Positions 1 to 7,558 of a stretch of 64,000 nt of DNA are shown one piece after another. Within the stretch, counting starts at the first letter, position 1. Each line of letters begins with the position of its first letter. Made by a program: the position numbers and the translations under genes. The notes under the pieces are model-generated. The model was not told the DNA's origin, did not search any database, and saw nothing but the letters and a program-made list of their open reading frames with translations. The stretch is from Chitinophaga pinensis (GTDB lineage Bacteria > Bacteroidota > Bacteroidia > NS11-12g > UBA955): contig CAMBXL010000009.1 in assembly GCA_945871905.1 (NCBI GenBank), forward strand, positions 34,351 to 98,350. The letters are read 5' to 3'.

Positions 1-29
1 CACTCGAGGCTTCGGGAAACCCCTAACCT

Positions 30-45
30 CCCGATAGCTATCGGG
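30..45. repeat. 16-bp perfect palindrome
   Basis: CCCGATAGCTATCGGG is a perfect palindrome in non-coding sequence downstream of rlmB. It may belong to the same class of dispersed intergenic palindromes as the repeats that follow. No function can be assigned. Confidence 0.6.
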
Positions 46-97
46 ACCCTTAACCATATAAACACTTTCAACCATTTAAACCATTAAACACCTATAC

Positions 98-217
98 AAC
101 TAAACACCCTTCGAGAACCTCAGGGTGACACTAATAACCCTTTAAACAAGTTAAACCCTATAAACCCCTAAACAACTCAACAACTAAACACCCTTCGAGA
201 GCCTCAGGGTGACACTA
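98..217. repeat. Two copies of a CCCTTCGAGA...TCAGGGTGAC repeat
   Basis: Two near-identical copies (about 105-132 and 189-217) of an imperfect inverted repeat, CACCCTTCGAGA followed by ACCTCAGGGTGACACTA or GCCTCAGGGTGACACTA. CACCCT pairs with AGGGTG. A related sequence occurs at 7946-8013. The surroundings are low-complexity AT-rich sequence with many short 'taaac/ccctt' runs. This looks like a REP-like dispersed intergenic element; no coding capacity is seen. Confidence 0.7.
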
Positions 218-231
218 TTAACCCTTAACAC

Positions 232-984
232 TTAACCATCAACCATATTCTGCCTTACCACTTCATACATAATGATAGCTGCTGCAACAGACACATTCAA
301 TGAATCCAATTCGCTATTCATAGGTATTTTTACCAACTTATTGGCTAGTTTTAAAATAGTTGGATGAATACCCTCCTCCTCATTACCCACAACCACTACA
401 CAAGGACGCGTTAATGGCTCAAAATAAAGTTCTTTATTGGCTTTTTCTGAACCACATATAATTTGGAAACCATCGTCTTTGAGGTGTTTTATGGTTTGGA
501 AAAAGTTCCCTGTTCTACAAACTGGCAAATGCAATAAAGCTCCTGCTGATGTTTTAATGGCATCTTCACTTACTGTTACTGAATTTTTTTCAGGAATGAT
601 TACACCTGCAAATCCTGCAGCATGTGCCGTTCTTGCTATTGCACCAAAATTTCTAACATCTGTAATCCTGTCTAACGCAATAAAACAAGGTTCTTTGTCT
701 TTTTCGATTAACTGTTTGGCCAACTCTTCTGCTACATAGTATTTAATAGGAGAAATTTTGGCAACTACACCTTGGTGATTTCCATTGCGTGACAATGAAT
801 TCAACTTTTCAATAGGCACTTCGGTATAAATAACATGATGTCTATTAAGTATTTGCTTAATAAACTTGAGACTTTCGCCTATTCCTTTTTGAACATATAC
901 TTTAAGGAAAGTTGTGTTTTTCGAAAGTGCTTCCTCTAAGGGTCTTATTCCGAATATTATATTTTTTTCTTCGTTCTCTCTCAT
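232..984 (-). CDS. rlmB: 23S rRNA (guanosine-2'-O-)-methyltransferase RlmB-like (SpoU/TrmH family)
   Basis: Predicted SAM-dependent 2'-O-ribose methyltransferase, probably for 23S rRNA. The 250 residues fit the family: an N-terminal L30e-like substrate-binding domain (about 8-80, starting IIFGIRPLEEAL) and a SpoU knot domain (about 100-245). Motif 1 is DRITDVRNFGAIARTA (105-120; N111, R117), motif 2 VVVVGNEEEGIHP (196-208) and motif 3 IPMNSELDSLNVSVAAAI (220-237). It stands alone on the minus strand, downstream of the DUF2723 gene and separated from it by a terminator hairpin. The family assignment is firm. The exact target (G2251 in E. coli numbering) is inferred from the family; a TrmH-like tRNA target is less likely because of the L30e domain. 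Confidence 0.9.
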   Translation of the reverse strand: MRENEEKNIIFGIRPLEEALSKNTTFLKVYVQKGIGESLKFIKQILNRHHVIYTEVPIEKLNSLSRNGNHQGVVAKISPIKYYVAEELAKQLIEKDKEPCFIALDRITDVRNFGAIARTAHAAGFAGVIIPEKNSVTVSEDAIKTSAGALLHLPVCRTGNFFQTIKHLKDDGFQIICGSEKANKELYFEPLTRPCVVVVGNEEEGIHPTILKLANKLVKIPMNSELDSLNVSVAAAIIMYEVVRQNMVDG

Positions 985-998
985 TTTATTATTTTAAA

Positions 999-1025
999 CA
1001 AAAGACGCCTGTTAAGCGTCTTTTG
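999..1025 (-). terminator. Rho-independent terminator after the DUF2723 gene
   Basis: Ten-base-pair stem CAAAAGACGC / GCGTCTTTTG with a 7-nt loop. On the minus strand it is followed by a T-rich tail (TTTTGTTT). It lies 25 nt beyond the stop of the DUF2723 gene and upstream of rlmB, so it separates the two genes. Confidence 0.75.
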
Positions 1026-1050
1026 AAGGGTTTAATATTTTGTAGACTAA

Positions 1051-4000
1051 TTAATCATTATTGATAAAAGTAGAAACAGCATTAGTTACTTCTTTGTTAC
1101 CTTTTTCCATTTTATTAGCTACGCTTTCCATATTCCATTGTTTAGCAGTTGCTGCACAACGCTCCATGGTATCGAAGGCATCTTTGGTCATCAATCTTAA
1201 ATTGTATGATTTGTGGCTTGAACCTGAGTATTTTAAGTAATAATTTACTTCCTTTTTAGACATGTCGTACAACTCTGATAAATGTTTTTCAGCCTTTTGC
1301 AATTCACCTAATTCATAGTAAATAAAGGCTATACTGTACTTGGTATTCCCTCTGGTAATCAAAACCTTTTCTGGCATTTCTTTCATGCATTTTTCAATTA
1401 AATTCAATGCTCTTGATTTGTATAATGCTACCTTTTCTTTATTTTCAGGAATACTTAAAGTAGAATCGTAAAATTTAATTTCATCTATTTTACCCAAGTA
1501 GTGACCTGCTGTCGAAATAAATAAATTTTGAACATTTGAAGGCACTATAATCGCTTTATCATCCAAGAAATACTTTTCTTTATTGTTCATTCCTGAGAAT
1601 AAATATTTGTTCATCAAATTATCATACATTACCTCTTCATTAATTCGGGTAACATTATTTTTTGAAGCTTTTGATCTGATAGGAATCAATTGGAAAACCA
1701 AGCCTCTTCTTTCAAAATAAGGTTCCATATTCAAGAAACCATCACTACCTGATGTAGTGGTGAAACAGATTGGTCTTTTCCATCCTTGTTCAGCATTAGT
1801 AGCAATTAAGTCAAGAAGCAACAAGTCGCCTTTATTTAATCCTCTTCCCGGAAAATTAACAATTAAACTAGGAACAACGTTAGCGGAATCTGAAGCACTT
1901 ACAACTCCTGCTTTCAATACCGCCTCTTTATTAACAGGCACAAAGAAATTAGTAGTATTAAAGGTAGGTGTTTTACTGTTTACCAAATTATTGATAAAGT
2001 CTCTTAAATTAACCGCTGAATTACTAGCATTACTTTGCAATTGGAAATAATCATTAACGCCTGCTTTTAATTGTTCTTTCGTTAATGTTAAAGGAAGCGG
2101 TTCGCTTTTGTAAACTTTATCTAACAACACTTGAGAATACCAATCTGTAGGCAATAAACTTTGATTGATAATTCTAACATCGGTTCTGATACCCTCAACA
2201 TTTTGAGCGTACCAAAGCGGATAAGTATCATTGTCACCATTGGTAAACAAGATTGCATTTTCTGGACAAGAGTGTAAATAATTTTTAGCAAAATCAATTC
2301 CTAAATATCTGCCACTTCTATCGTGGTCGTCCCACCCTTGAGATCCCATCAACAATGGAGCCGTTAAAGCAATAACAGCAGCAAGAATAGCAGCAGTGCC
2401 TTCGGCCATTTTATTTTTCAATTTATCCCATAAGAACAAGACTCCTAAACCAATCCAAATACAAAAGGTTTGGAACGAACCTGCCAATGAATAATCACGT
2501 TCTCTTGGTTCATAAGGTGGTTGATTTAAGAAAATATTAATCAATATACCTGTAAATAAGAATAAACTCATCACCACAATGGCATCATTTTTACCTTTTT
2601 TGAAATGTATAATTAACCCAAATACCCCGATGAGTAAAGGAATAAAGTAAAAAGTATTTCTAGCAAAGTTATTTGCTAAATGTTCAGGCAAATCGTTTTG
2701 AGGTCCTAATCTTGCAGCATCGACTAAACCAATACCACTGATCCAATTTCCGTCAGTTTCTTTGTTGAAATCGTGACCTTGTTGATCGTTTTGTCTACCT
2801 ACAAAGTTCCACATAAAGTATCTGAAATACATGTGACCTAATTGGTATCTGAACAAGAAAGCTAAGTTATTGGAAAATTTAGGCTTAACTGCTTTTAATG
2901 CCTCTATTTCGTTGTTTAATCTTTTCTTTTGTTCGGGATCTTGGGTTTGTTGAAGCATCATTTGTGCATCATCAATTTGTTTGGATATTTCATCCATATT
3001 TCCCCAACTTCTGTAACCTTGTTCGCTACCATCTTTTTGCATATCTCCCATTCTTGGGAATATGGTGTTGTAAGCAGGATCAAACACATACTCTTGATTT
3101 TTTCCAATAGCCGTATAGCCATTGTCATCTTTTCTGTATTTCATTTCACCTTCTTTAACATCTATAGCCTGTGCATTATAGTATGGTCCTTTTAATAAAG
3201 GTCTGTCTCCGTATTGTTCACGGTTGATATAACTTAACAATTTGAATGGCTCTTCAGGATTGTTCATATCAATAGGAGGATTATCTGAAGAACGAATAAC
3301 CACCATCGCATAACTTGAATAACCTAATAAAATGTATGCAAAACAGATAAAACCTAAATTAGCATAATGGTTTGGCTTTACTTTCGAGTAATAATAAATC
3401 CCTCCAACAGAAATGGCAACTAACAATAATATAGCAGCGAATGTTCCTGAGTTGAAACCGAAACCTAAGCTATTAACGAAGAATAAATCCATTTTAGCCA
3501 TCAAGCTAGGCACACCAGGTATAATCCCTTTTTGGATGAAGAATAAAATACCTAAACCAATCAAGAAACTATATAATAATCCTTTTTGAGTGTATTTGTA
3601 ATTTTTGAAATAATAAATAAAAACAATAGCAGGAATAACCAATAAGTTCAATAAGTGGGTACCGATAGCCAAACCTATTAAGTAAGCAATTAGAATAATC
3701 CATTTGTTCGCGTATTTAGAATCGCTTTCTTCCCATTTCAATGCAGCCCAAAAAGTAATTGCTGTAAAGAAGGAAGACAAAGCGTAAACCTCTGCTTCAA
3801 CTGCGCTAAACCAAAAAGAATCCATAAAAGTAAGCGCTAATGCACCAATAGCACCTGCACCCATTACAGCAATGAATGAACCTTTGCTAGCTTGAGGATC
3901 AATGATTTTTTTGGCAAAATGGGTGGTAATCCAGAATGTAAACAAAACTGTGAAAGCACTTGCAGTAGCACTCAACATATTTACAGCAAAAGCAACATCT

Positions 4001-4212
4001 TCCAATTGAGGAGCAAAGAGGGAGAAAAAACGACCCACTAACAGGAAAAAGGGCGCTCCCGGTGGATGTACAACTTGTAGTTTGTGAGAGGCCGAGATAA
4101 ACTCACCGCAGTCCCATAAACTTACCGATGGTTCCAAGGTTAATGTGTAGACAACAAGAGCAATGACAAACATTACCCACCCTAATAGATTATTAACTAA
4201 CTTAAAATTCAT
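1051..4212 (-). CDS. DUF2723 multi-spanning membrane protein (GT117-type, protein O-mannosyltransferase-like)
   Basis: Very large (1053 aa) integral membrane protein of the DUF2723 family, which resembles the membrane half of GT-C glycosyltransferases (PMT-like). It is therefore probably a lipid-linked-sugar transferase acting at the periplasmic face; substrate unknown. Seen: many hydrophobic segments over about 10-330 and 540-660, and near the N-terminus the family hallmarks WDCGEF (33-38) and HPPGAP (49-54), where acidic residues would bind the donor. A soluble region follows, ending with a TPR-like helical pair (about 960-1010, YYELGELQKAEKHLSELY). It is transcribed alone with its own terminator. 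A -7-like element with one mismatch (TATTTTCG on the minus strand, about 4235-4242) precedes the start. Family certain; enzymatic role inferred. Confidence 0.85.
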   Translation of the reverse strand: MNFKLVNNLLGWVMFVIALVVYTLTLEPSVSLWDCGEFISASHKLQVVHPPGAPFFLLVGRFFSLFAPQLEDVAFAVNMLSATASAFTVLFTFWITTHFAKKIIDPQASKGSFIAVMGAGAIGALALTFMDSFWFSAVEAEVYALSSFFTAITFWAALKWEESDSKYANKWIILIAYLIGLAIGTHLLNLLVIPAIVFIYYFKNYKYTQKGLLYSFLIGLGILFFIQKGIIPGVPSLMAKMDLFFVNSLGFGFNSGTFAAILLLVAISVGGIYYYSKVKPNHYANLGFICFAYILLGYSSYAMVVIRSSDNPPIDMNNPEEPFKLLSYINREQYGDRPLLKGPYYNAQAIDVKEGEMKYRKDDNGYTAIGKNQEYVFDPAYNTIFPRMGDMQKDGSEQGYRSWGNMDEISKQIDDAQMMLQQTQDPEQKKRLNNEIEALKAVKPKFSNNLAFLFRYQLGHMYFRYFMWNFVGRQNDQQGHDFNKETDGNWISGIGLVDAARLGPQNDLPEHLANNFARNTFYFIPLLIGVFGLIIHFKKGKNDAIVVMSLFLFTGILINIFLNQPPYEPRERDYSLAGSFQTFCIWIGLGVLFLWDKLKNKMAEGTAAILAAVIALTAPLLMGSQGWDDHDRSGRYLGIDFAKNYLHSCPENAILFTNGDNDTYPLWYAQNVEGIRTDVRIINQSLLPTDWYSQVLLDKVYKSEPLPLTLTKEQLKAGVNDYFQLQSNASNSAVNLRDFINNLVNSKTPTFNTTNFFVPVNKEAVLKAGVVSASDSANVVPSLIVNFPGRGLNKGDLLLLDLIATNAEQGWKRPICFTTTSGSDGFLNMEPYFERRGLVFQLIPIRSKASKNNVTRINEEVMYDNLMNKYLFSGMNNKEKYFLDDKAIIVPSNVQNLFISTAGHYLGKIDEIKFYDSTLSIPENKEKVALYKSRALNLIEKCMKEMPEKVLITRGNTKYSIAFIYYELGELQKAEKHLSELYDMSKKEVNYYLKYSGSSHKSYNLRLMTKDAFDTMERCAATAKQWNMESVANKMEKGNKEVTNAVSTFINND

Positions 4213-4349
4213 AATTTCTTTTTGAAAAACTTAGCGAAAATAGGTAAAATGAATATGTTTTTAAAATATAAGATAAAAAGTTATCAAAATATTGTAAATA
4301 TTGTCTTTGGGGATTGAATTTTTCCAGTGGACTAAAGAAAAACAACCAA

Positions 4350-4370
4350 TTAACATTTGCAAAATGTTAA
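4350..4370. promoter_or_regulatory. Inverted repeat overlapping the -33 element of the TA operon (putative operator)
   Basis: Perfect 9-bp arms TTAACATTT and AAATGTTAA around GCA. The central TTTG can serve as the -33 element, 20 nt before the -7 box TAACTTTG (4380-4387). This is the expected place for autorepression by an antitoxin or antitoxin-toxin complex. The operator role is inferred from position and symmetry. Confidence 0.55.
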
Positions 4371-4379
4371 CTTTTGAGA

Positions 4380-4387
4380 TAACTTTG
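4380..4387 (+). promoter_or_regulatory. -7 promoter element TAACTTTG for the TA operon
   Basis: Matches the Bacteroidota TAnnTTTG consensus, with TTTG about 20 nt upstream as -33. It predicts a leader of roughly 80 nt before the antitoxin ATG; the leader contains a second inverted repeat (arms TTTATGAA 4409-4416 and TTCATAAA 4429-4436). Confidence 0.6.
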
Positions 4388-4475
4388 TAAAGTATTTAGA
4401 GATTATATTTTATGAAAAATTATTTTAATTCATAAAAATACTTTAAATTCGTATTTAAATTTTTCTATTTAACAA

Positions 4476-4682
4476 ATGAAAGTTTTACTAGATATAAAAG
4501 ACAGCAAAGCCACTCACTTACTAGAAGTATTGAAAGGATTATCCTATGTTAAAGCAAAAACGATTTCTGACAAAAAAGCTTTATTAATAGAAGAGATAAA
4601 TGAAGCTGTGGAAGAACTAAAACTGGTAAGACAAGGCAAAATGAAAGGCATTTCTGCAAAGCATTTGTTAGATGAGTTATAG
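4476..4682 (+). CDS. Small antitoxin-like protein (type II TA)
   Basis: 68 aa, acidic and basic residues alternating, predicted mostly helical, with no recognised DNA-binding fold. The C-terminal part (KMKGISAKHLLDEL) resembles the toxin-wrapping tails of small Bacteroidota antitoxins. The strongest evidence is context: its last 11 nt overlap the start (ATG 4672) of a RelE/ParE-like toxin reading frame, the classical translationally coupled antitoxin-toxin order, and an inverted repeat overlaps its promoter. The toxin reading frame is broken (see the next entry), so this may be an orphaned antitoxin. Antitoxin function is inferred, not shown by a motif. Confidence 0.65.
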   Translation: MKVLLDIKDSKATHLLEVLKGLSYVKAKTISDKKALLIEEINEAVEELKLVRQGKMKGISAKHLLDEL

Positions 4683-5002
4683 CGTTATCGCTTTGCCATC
4701 TTTTAGGAAAAAACTAAAGCAATTGGCAAAAAAAATACCCTTCTTTAAAAACAGACTTAGCCATTTTGTTTGAGAGTTTAGAGGCTAATCCCATTCAAGG
4801 AATACCATTAGGCAAGAATTGTTTTAAAATACGCCTTGCTATTTCATCAAAACACAAAGGCAAAAGCGGTGGGGCTAGATTAATTACCAACTTTGTAATT
4901 GCTGATCAAACAGTTTACTTACTTTCAATTTATGACAAATCTGATACTGATAATTTGAGTAATAAAGAATTGAGTGAGCTATTAAAGGAAGTTCCTGAAT
5001 AA
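4672..5002 (+). pseudogene. RelE/ParE-family toxin, frameshifted at an A8 tract
   Basis: Two overlapping frames make one toxin. ATG at 4672 gives MSYSVIALPSFRKKLKQLAKK and then runs to a stop at 4771-4773. The rest (4766-5002, ending KELSELLKEVPE) is in the next frame. The junction is a run of eight A (4728-4735); with seven A the frame continues as LAKKYPSLKTDLAILFESLE, which is the usual RelE/ParE sequence at this point. The second part keeps the family core (GIPLGKNCFKIRLAISSK, then RLITNFVIADQTVYLLSIYD). Either the toxin is inactivated, or slippage at the A tract yields some full-length product, or the base is a sequencing error. The antitoxin upstream is intact. Confidence 0.8.
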
Positions 5003-5282
5003 AAAAATCAACTAAATTGAACCTTTCCCTCCTATAGAAAGTCTTAATAACTTACTTTTATGCTTGGGTGAGACACTAAACTTGAGACCTACTTCCAAAA
5101 AACAAATATTTCCAATTATTAAACACCTACAATAATAAAATTTAAAAAACTCCTGCACTTAATCCACACTTATTAGGGTTTGTTTAAAGCATTATAACTT
5201 AACCAATCCTTCAAAAAAAGCCAAGGAAAACTCCAACCATTAAATAAATAAAATAAAATTTTGTAAATAAAAAAGCAAATAC
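5003..5282. other. Non-coding stretch before tRNA-Met
   Basis: About 280 nt of AT-rich sequence without a convincing reading frame, hairpin or repeat. Only the tRNA promoter at its end is recognisable. Confidence 0.5.
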
Positions 5283-5290
5283 TAATTTTG
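5283..5290 (+). promoter_or_regulatory. -7 promoter element TAATTTTG for tRNA-Met
   Basis: Exact TAnnTTTG match 17 nt upstream of the first tRNA base, leaving a 5' leader of about 10 nt to be removed by RNase P. Confidence 0.65.
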
Positions 5291-5307
5291 CAACCCCATA
5301 AATGTTT

Positions 5308-5381
5308 GGCGGGGTAGCTCAGGTGGTTAGAGCGTAGGATTCATAACCCTAAGGCCGGGAGTTCAACTCTCCCCTCCGCTA
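5308..5381 (+). tRNA. tRNA-Met (anticodon CAT)
   Basis: A 74-nt cloverleaf. The acceptor stem GGCGGGG pairs with CTCCGCT (G1-U72 wobble), discriminator A. The D arm is GCTC...GAGC and the anticodon arm TAGGATTCATAACCCTA carries CAT at 5342-5344. The T arm is GGGAG-TTCAACT-CTCCC. CCA is not encoded. CAT could also be a lysidine-modified tRNA-Ile, but the body looks like elongator Met. Its 3' half is the parent of the degenerate copies downstream. Confidence 0.92.
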
Positions 5382-5392
5382 CAAATAAAAAA

Positions 5393-5422
5393 GACTTCAC
5401 AGAAATGTGAAGTCTTTTTTTT
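5393..5422 (+). terminator. Terminator of tRNA-Met
   Basis: 8-bp stem GACTTCAC / GTGAAGTC, 6-nt loop, followed by eight T. It begins 12 nt after the tRNA 3' end. Confidence 0.85.
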
Positions 5423-5429
5423 ATATCAA

Positions 5430-5478
5430 ATTCATAACCCTAAGGCAGGGTCCGCCGCGGCGGACTACACTCCGCTAC
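5430..5478 (+). repeat. Decayed tRNA-Met 3'-half copy 1 with GC palindrome in the T arm
   Basis: Begins with attcataaccctaaggc (identical to the tRNA anticodon-loop region onward) and ends with actccgctac, the tRNA 3' end. Between them the T arm is replaced by the perfect palindrome TCCGCCGCGGCGGA (5451-5464). There is no 5' half, so it is not a functional tRNA. It is followed directly by its own terminator. Confidence 0.8.
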
Positions 5479-5481
5479 TAA

Positions 5482-5512
5482 AAGCTCGAAATTTATTTCG
5501 GGCTTTTTTTTT
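5482..5512 (+). terminator. Terminator after tRNA fragment copy 1
   Basis: Stem AAGCTCGAAAT / ATTTCGGGCTT (one G-T pair) followed by a run of nine T. It sits in the same position relative to the fragment as the tRNA-Met terminator does to the tRNA. Confidence 0.8.
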
Positions 5513-5520
5513 GCACATTT

Positions 5521-5572
5521 CATAAGAATAACACTAAGGCCGGGTCCGCCGCGGCGGACTCCCCTCCGATAC
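5521..5572 (+). repeat. Decayed tRNA-Met 3'-half copy 2 with the same GC palindrome
   Basis: Starts 'cataagaataacactaaggccggg', continues with TCCGCCGCGGCGGA (5545-5558) and ends ctcccctccgatac, one mismatch from the tRNA 3' end ctcccctccgctac. The palindrome enters after the same GGG as in copy 1, so both copies descend from one interrupted ancestor or the element has a fixed target. Confidence 0.75.
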
Positions 5573-5581
5573 TATTAAATC

Positions 5582-5735
5582 AAAAAAGTCACTAGGCGGT
5601 TTTTTTTGTTCCCTTATTCATATCCGCCAGTGACGGACCGCCTCTGTTATTATAAATCAAACCGCCTTTAGGTGGTTTGATTTATTCCCTTATTCATATC
5701 CGCCAATAGCGGACCGTCGCGGGATAACTCCCACA
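5582..5735 (+). repeat. Two further eroded 76-bp units with shortened palindromes and hairpins
   Basis: Two units, each with a hairpin and 'ttcccttattcatatccgcca' (starts 5609 and 5685, period 76). The palindrome is reduced to TCCGCC...CGGA forms (TCCGCCAGTGACGGA; TCCGCCAATAGCGGA). The hairpin before the first is weak and T-tailed; the one before the second (5653-5684) is a clean 13-bp stem, aaatcaaaccgcc against ggtggtttgattt. They look like older members of the array after tRNA-Met. Confidence 0.6.
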
Positions 5736-5934
5736 CTAAAACTAATCAATCACTTATGCATTCCTTAAATGTTTTTTTTATTTTGCGTCACCTTTTATAT
5801 GTTTTAAGATCCCCTTTTTTCAAACTAATTTCAAAGCAATGTAAAAAGATTAAAACTCAATATGATTAATTAAAAAAGAAATAGACAAATAATAAAGAAA
5901 TAAGTATGTTTTAAATTTATAATTTGAAATTAAA
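5736..5934. other. Non-coding stretch after the tRNA-fragment array
   Basis: AT-rich sequence without a credible reading frame or repeat. It ends at the terminator of the minus-strand lipoprotein gene. Confidence 0.45.
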
Positions 5935-5955
5935 AAAGGGGCTAAAAGCCCCTTT
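5932..5955 (-). terminator. Terminator of the 145-aa lipoprotein gene
   Basis: 8-bp stem AAAGGGGC / GCCCCTTT with a TAAAA loop. On the minus strand the stem is followed by more T. It lies about 90 nt beyond the stop at 6042. Confidence 0.75.
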
Positions 5956-6041
5956 ATAATTATATATTATTTTTTAATTCAAAATAAGAAATAATATCAA
6001 TTACTAATGAAACAAATTAGTTTCATCTTTAAGTTAATCAG

Positions 6042-6479
6042 CTATTTTAATTCAAAACTTAAACAAGTGTTTGCGTCAAAATTTAATATCCCTTCATACC
6101 ATGCAAATCCGTCTTCATCAATTACTTTATAGGTATATGCTCTGCTTTTAGAACCTTTTAAATCTTTTGTAACTGTTACAGTGCCATTTTGACCACAATT
6201 AGGTTTACCACTCCAATAAAATGTAGCTGAAGACGAACCAACCAACTGCTCATCAACATAATAAAACAATGTTTTAACTCCCAAATCTGCAAAATCATCA
6301 GCACTGGTTTTACCTTGCCAAAAAACAAGATTACCTTCATACTCGCAACAATTACAGTCCTCTTTTGCATCCGCATTAAAATTTTCTGCATTTGGGTCTT
6401 GACATCCAACAGTCTTTGAGCAACTTTGAATGGATAAAATTAATGTTAAAATTAATAAAGTTTGAGCGATTTTTTTCAT
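6042..6479 (-). CDS. Secreted lipoprotein with a cysteine-rich DPxAxNFN motif
   Basis: 145-aa predicted lipoprotein of unknown function. The N-terminus MKKIAQTLLILTLILSIQSC is a signal peptide with a lipobox ending at Cys20. Next comes GCQDPNAENFNADAKEDCNC, the short Cys/Asp-rich module (GC-DP-A-NYN-A--DDGSC type) often found in surface proteins of this phylum. The remaining ~95 residues look like a small beta-rich domain. It has its own terminator and lies beside another lipoprotein gene in the same direction. Localisation is well supported; function is not recognised. Confidence 0.7.
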   Translation of the reverse strand: MKKIAQTLLILTLILSIQSCSKTVGCQDPNAENFNADAKEDCNCCEYEGNLVFWQGKTSADDFADLGVKTLFYYVDEQLVGSSSATFYWSGKPNCGQNGTVTVTKDLKGSKSRAYTYKVIDEDGFAWYEGILNFDANTCLSFELK

Positions 6480-6554
6480 TTTTTTGATTATTTATTTTTT
6501 TTGATTATTTAATTTTTATTTTTTATGCGGTTAGATAGATTTTTATATTCAATA

Positions 6555-6917
6555 TTATTTTGTAAATTCTATTACATAACCACTTGTAGTAACTGTTGCA
6601 CTTCCCCAAACGAATGGGACAACACTAGACATTTTCCATTCAGTATGTTCGCTTATGATTATTTGAGATCCATCTAACTTGGCTGCTTCATACATATCTT
6701 TTCTAGAGGATGCAACAAGTCCTTTTTTATTTAATCCACCTATTCCGAAAACATATGTTGCAGTTGCAGAACCCTGAACTCTTTTAATTACTTTAAAATT
6801 GTTACTTGTTAATACTACTTGAGTTTGATTTACGTTTTGAGAATGCACATTAGGATTAAATGTTGCACATGAGGCAAAAAGAGCCATAATTAATGTTACT
6901 AAAATTAAATTTTTCAT
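6555..6917 (-). CDS. DUF6567-family lipoprotein
   Basis: 120 aa with a lipoprotein signal (MKNLILVTLIMALFASC, Cys17). The body resembles the DUF6567 family of Bacteroidota, recognisable by NVNQTQVVLTSNNFKVI and ATYVFGIGGLNKKG. Function of the family is unknown. It is divergent from an XRE regulator (96-bp shared intergenic region with a perfect palindrome), so that regulator may control it. The 145-aa lipoprotein gene follows 75 nt downstream in the same orientation and could be co-transcribed. Confidence 0.7.
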   Translation of the reverse strand: MKNLILVTLIMALFASCATFNPNVHSQNVNQTQVVLTSNNFKVIKRVQGSATATYVFGIGGLNKKGLVASSRKDMYEAAKLDGSQIIISEHTEWKMSSVVPFVWGSATVTTSGYVIEFTK

Positions 6918-6975
6918 ACTTATATATTTTATTTATTTATTGAGAGCAAATATTATTTGCATTTACGAAATTAAA

Positions 6976-6990
6976 GTACTAAATTAGTAC
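6976..6990. promoter_or_regulatory. Palindromic operator candidate in the XRE/lipoprotein intergenic region
   Basis: GTACTAAATTAGTAC is a perfect palindrome around one central A. A half site TAGTAC (7007-7012) abuts the XRE start codon at 7014. Its position in the divergent intergenic region suggests a binding site for the XRE protein; inferred. Confidence 0.55.
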
Positions 6991-7013
6991 CCAATTTTAA
7001 CTAACATAGTACC

Positions 7014-7418
7014 ATGCCAAATCAAGAGCAATTTGAAACCATTTATGACCGTTTGAAAAAAGTAAGACTTGAAAAAAACTACAGTCAAGACTACCTTGCT
7101 AAAAAACTAGGTTTAACACAAAAAGCTTATTCTAAAATAGAGAATAATGAAACTAAACTTAATGTTGATGTCCTTCAACGATTGTCTGAAATACTTGAAG
7201 TTCCAATTGAAGTATTTTTCAAATCTGAAAACCAACCTACTTTGAATGACTTTAGCTCTAGGAATGGGGGAGACAATGTTATATATAAAACCGAAAACAA
7301 TGACAAAACAGACGAACTTTATAACAAACTTCTTCAGTCGAAAGATGACATTATAAGTGCAAAAATGAGTGAAATTGAAACATTAAAACTTGTTATAGAC
7401 AAGTATTTTAAAAAATAA
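7014..7418 (+). CDS. XRE-family transcriptional regulator with C-terminal coiled coil
   Basis: 134 aa. Residues 12-66 form a Cro/C1-type helix-turn-helix (IYDRLKKVRLEKNYSQDYLA, then KLGLTQKAYSKIENNETKLN, then LSEILEVPIEVFF). The C-terminal part (about 88-134) is charged and probably helical, suited to dimerisation. The palindrome just upstream and a related AGTACT palindrome 140 nt downstream of the gene suggest autoregulation. No phage or mobile gene is adjacent. DNA-binding function is certain by family; targets are inferred. Confidence 0.85.
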   Translation: MPNQEQFETIYDRLKKVRLEKNYSQDYLAKKLGLTQKAYSKIENNETKLNVDVLQRLSEILEVPIEVFFKSENQPTLNDFSSRNGGDNVIYKTENNDKTDELYNKLLQSKDDIISAKMSEIETLKLVIDKYFKK

Positions 7419-7558
7419 ATATTTCAAATTTCACTACACTATTATAATTAATATTTCTTAAAACTAGCACCAATTAAAATTCATAGCGTTTGTTTTTTTG
7501 CCAAAATAAAACGACAATTACTTCCGCTAAATTCCTAAAATTAGGTTAAAAATTTATT

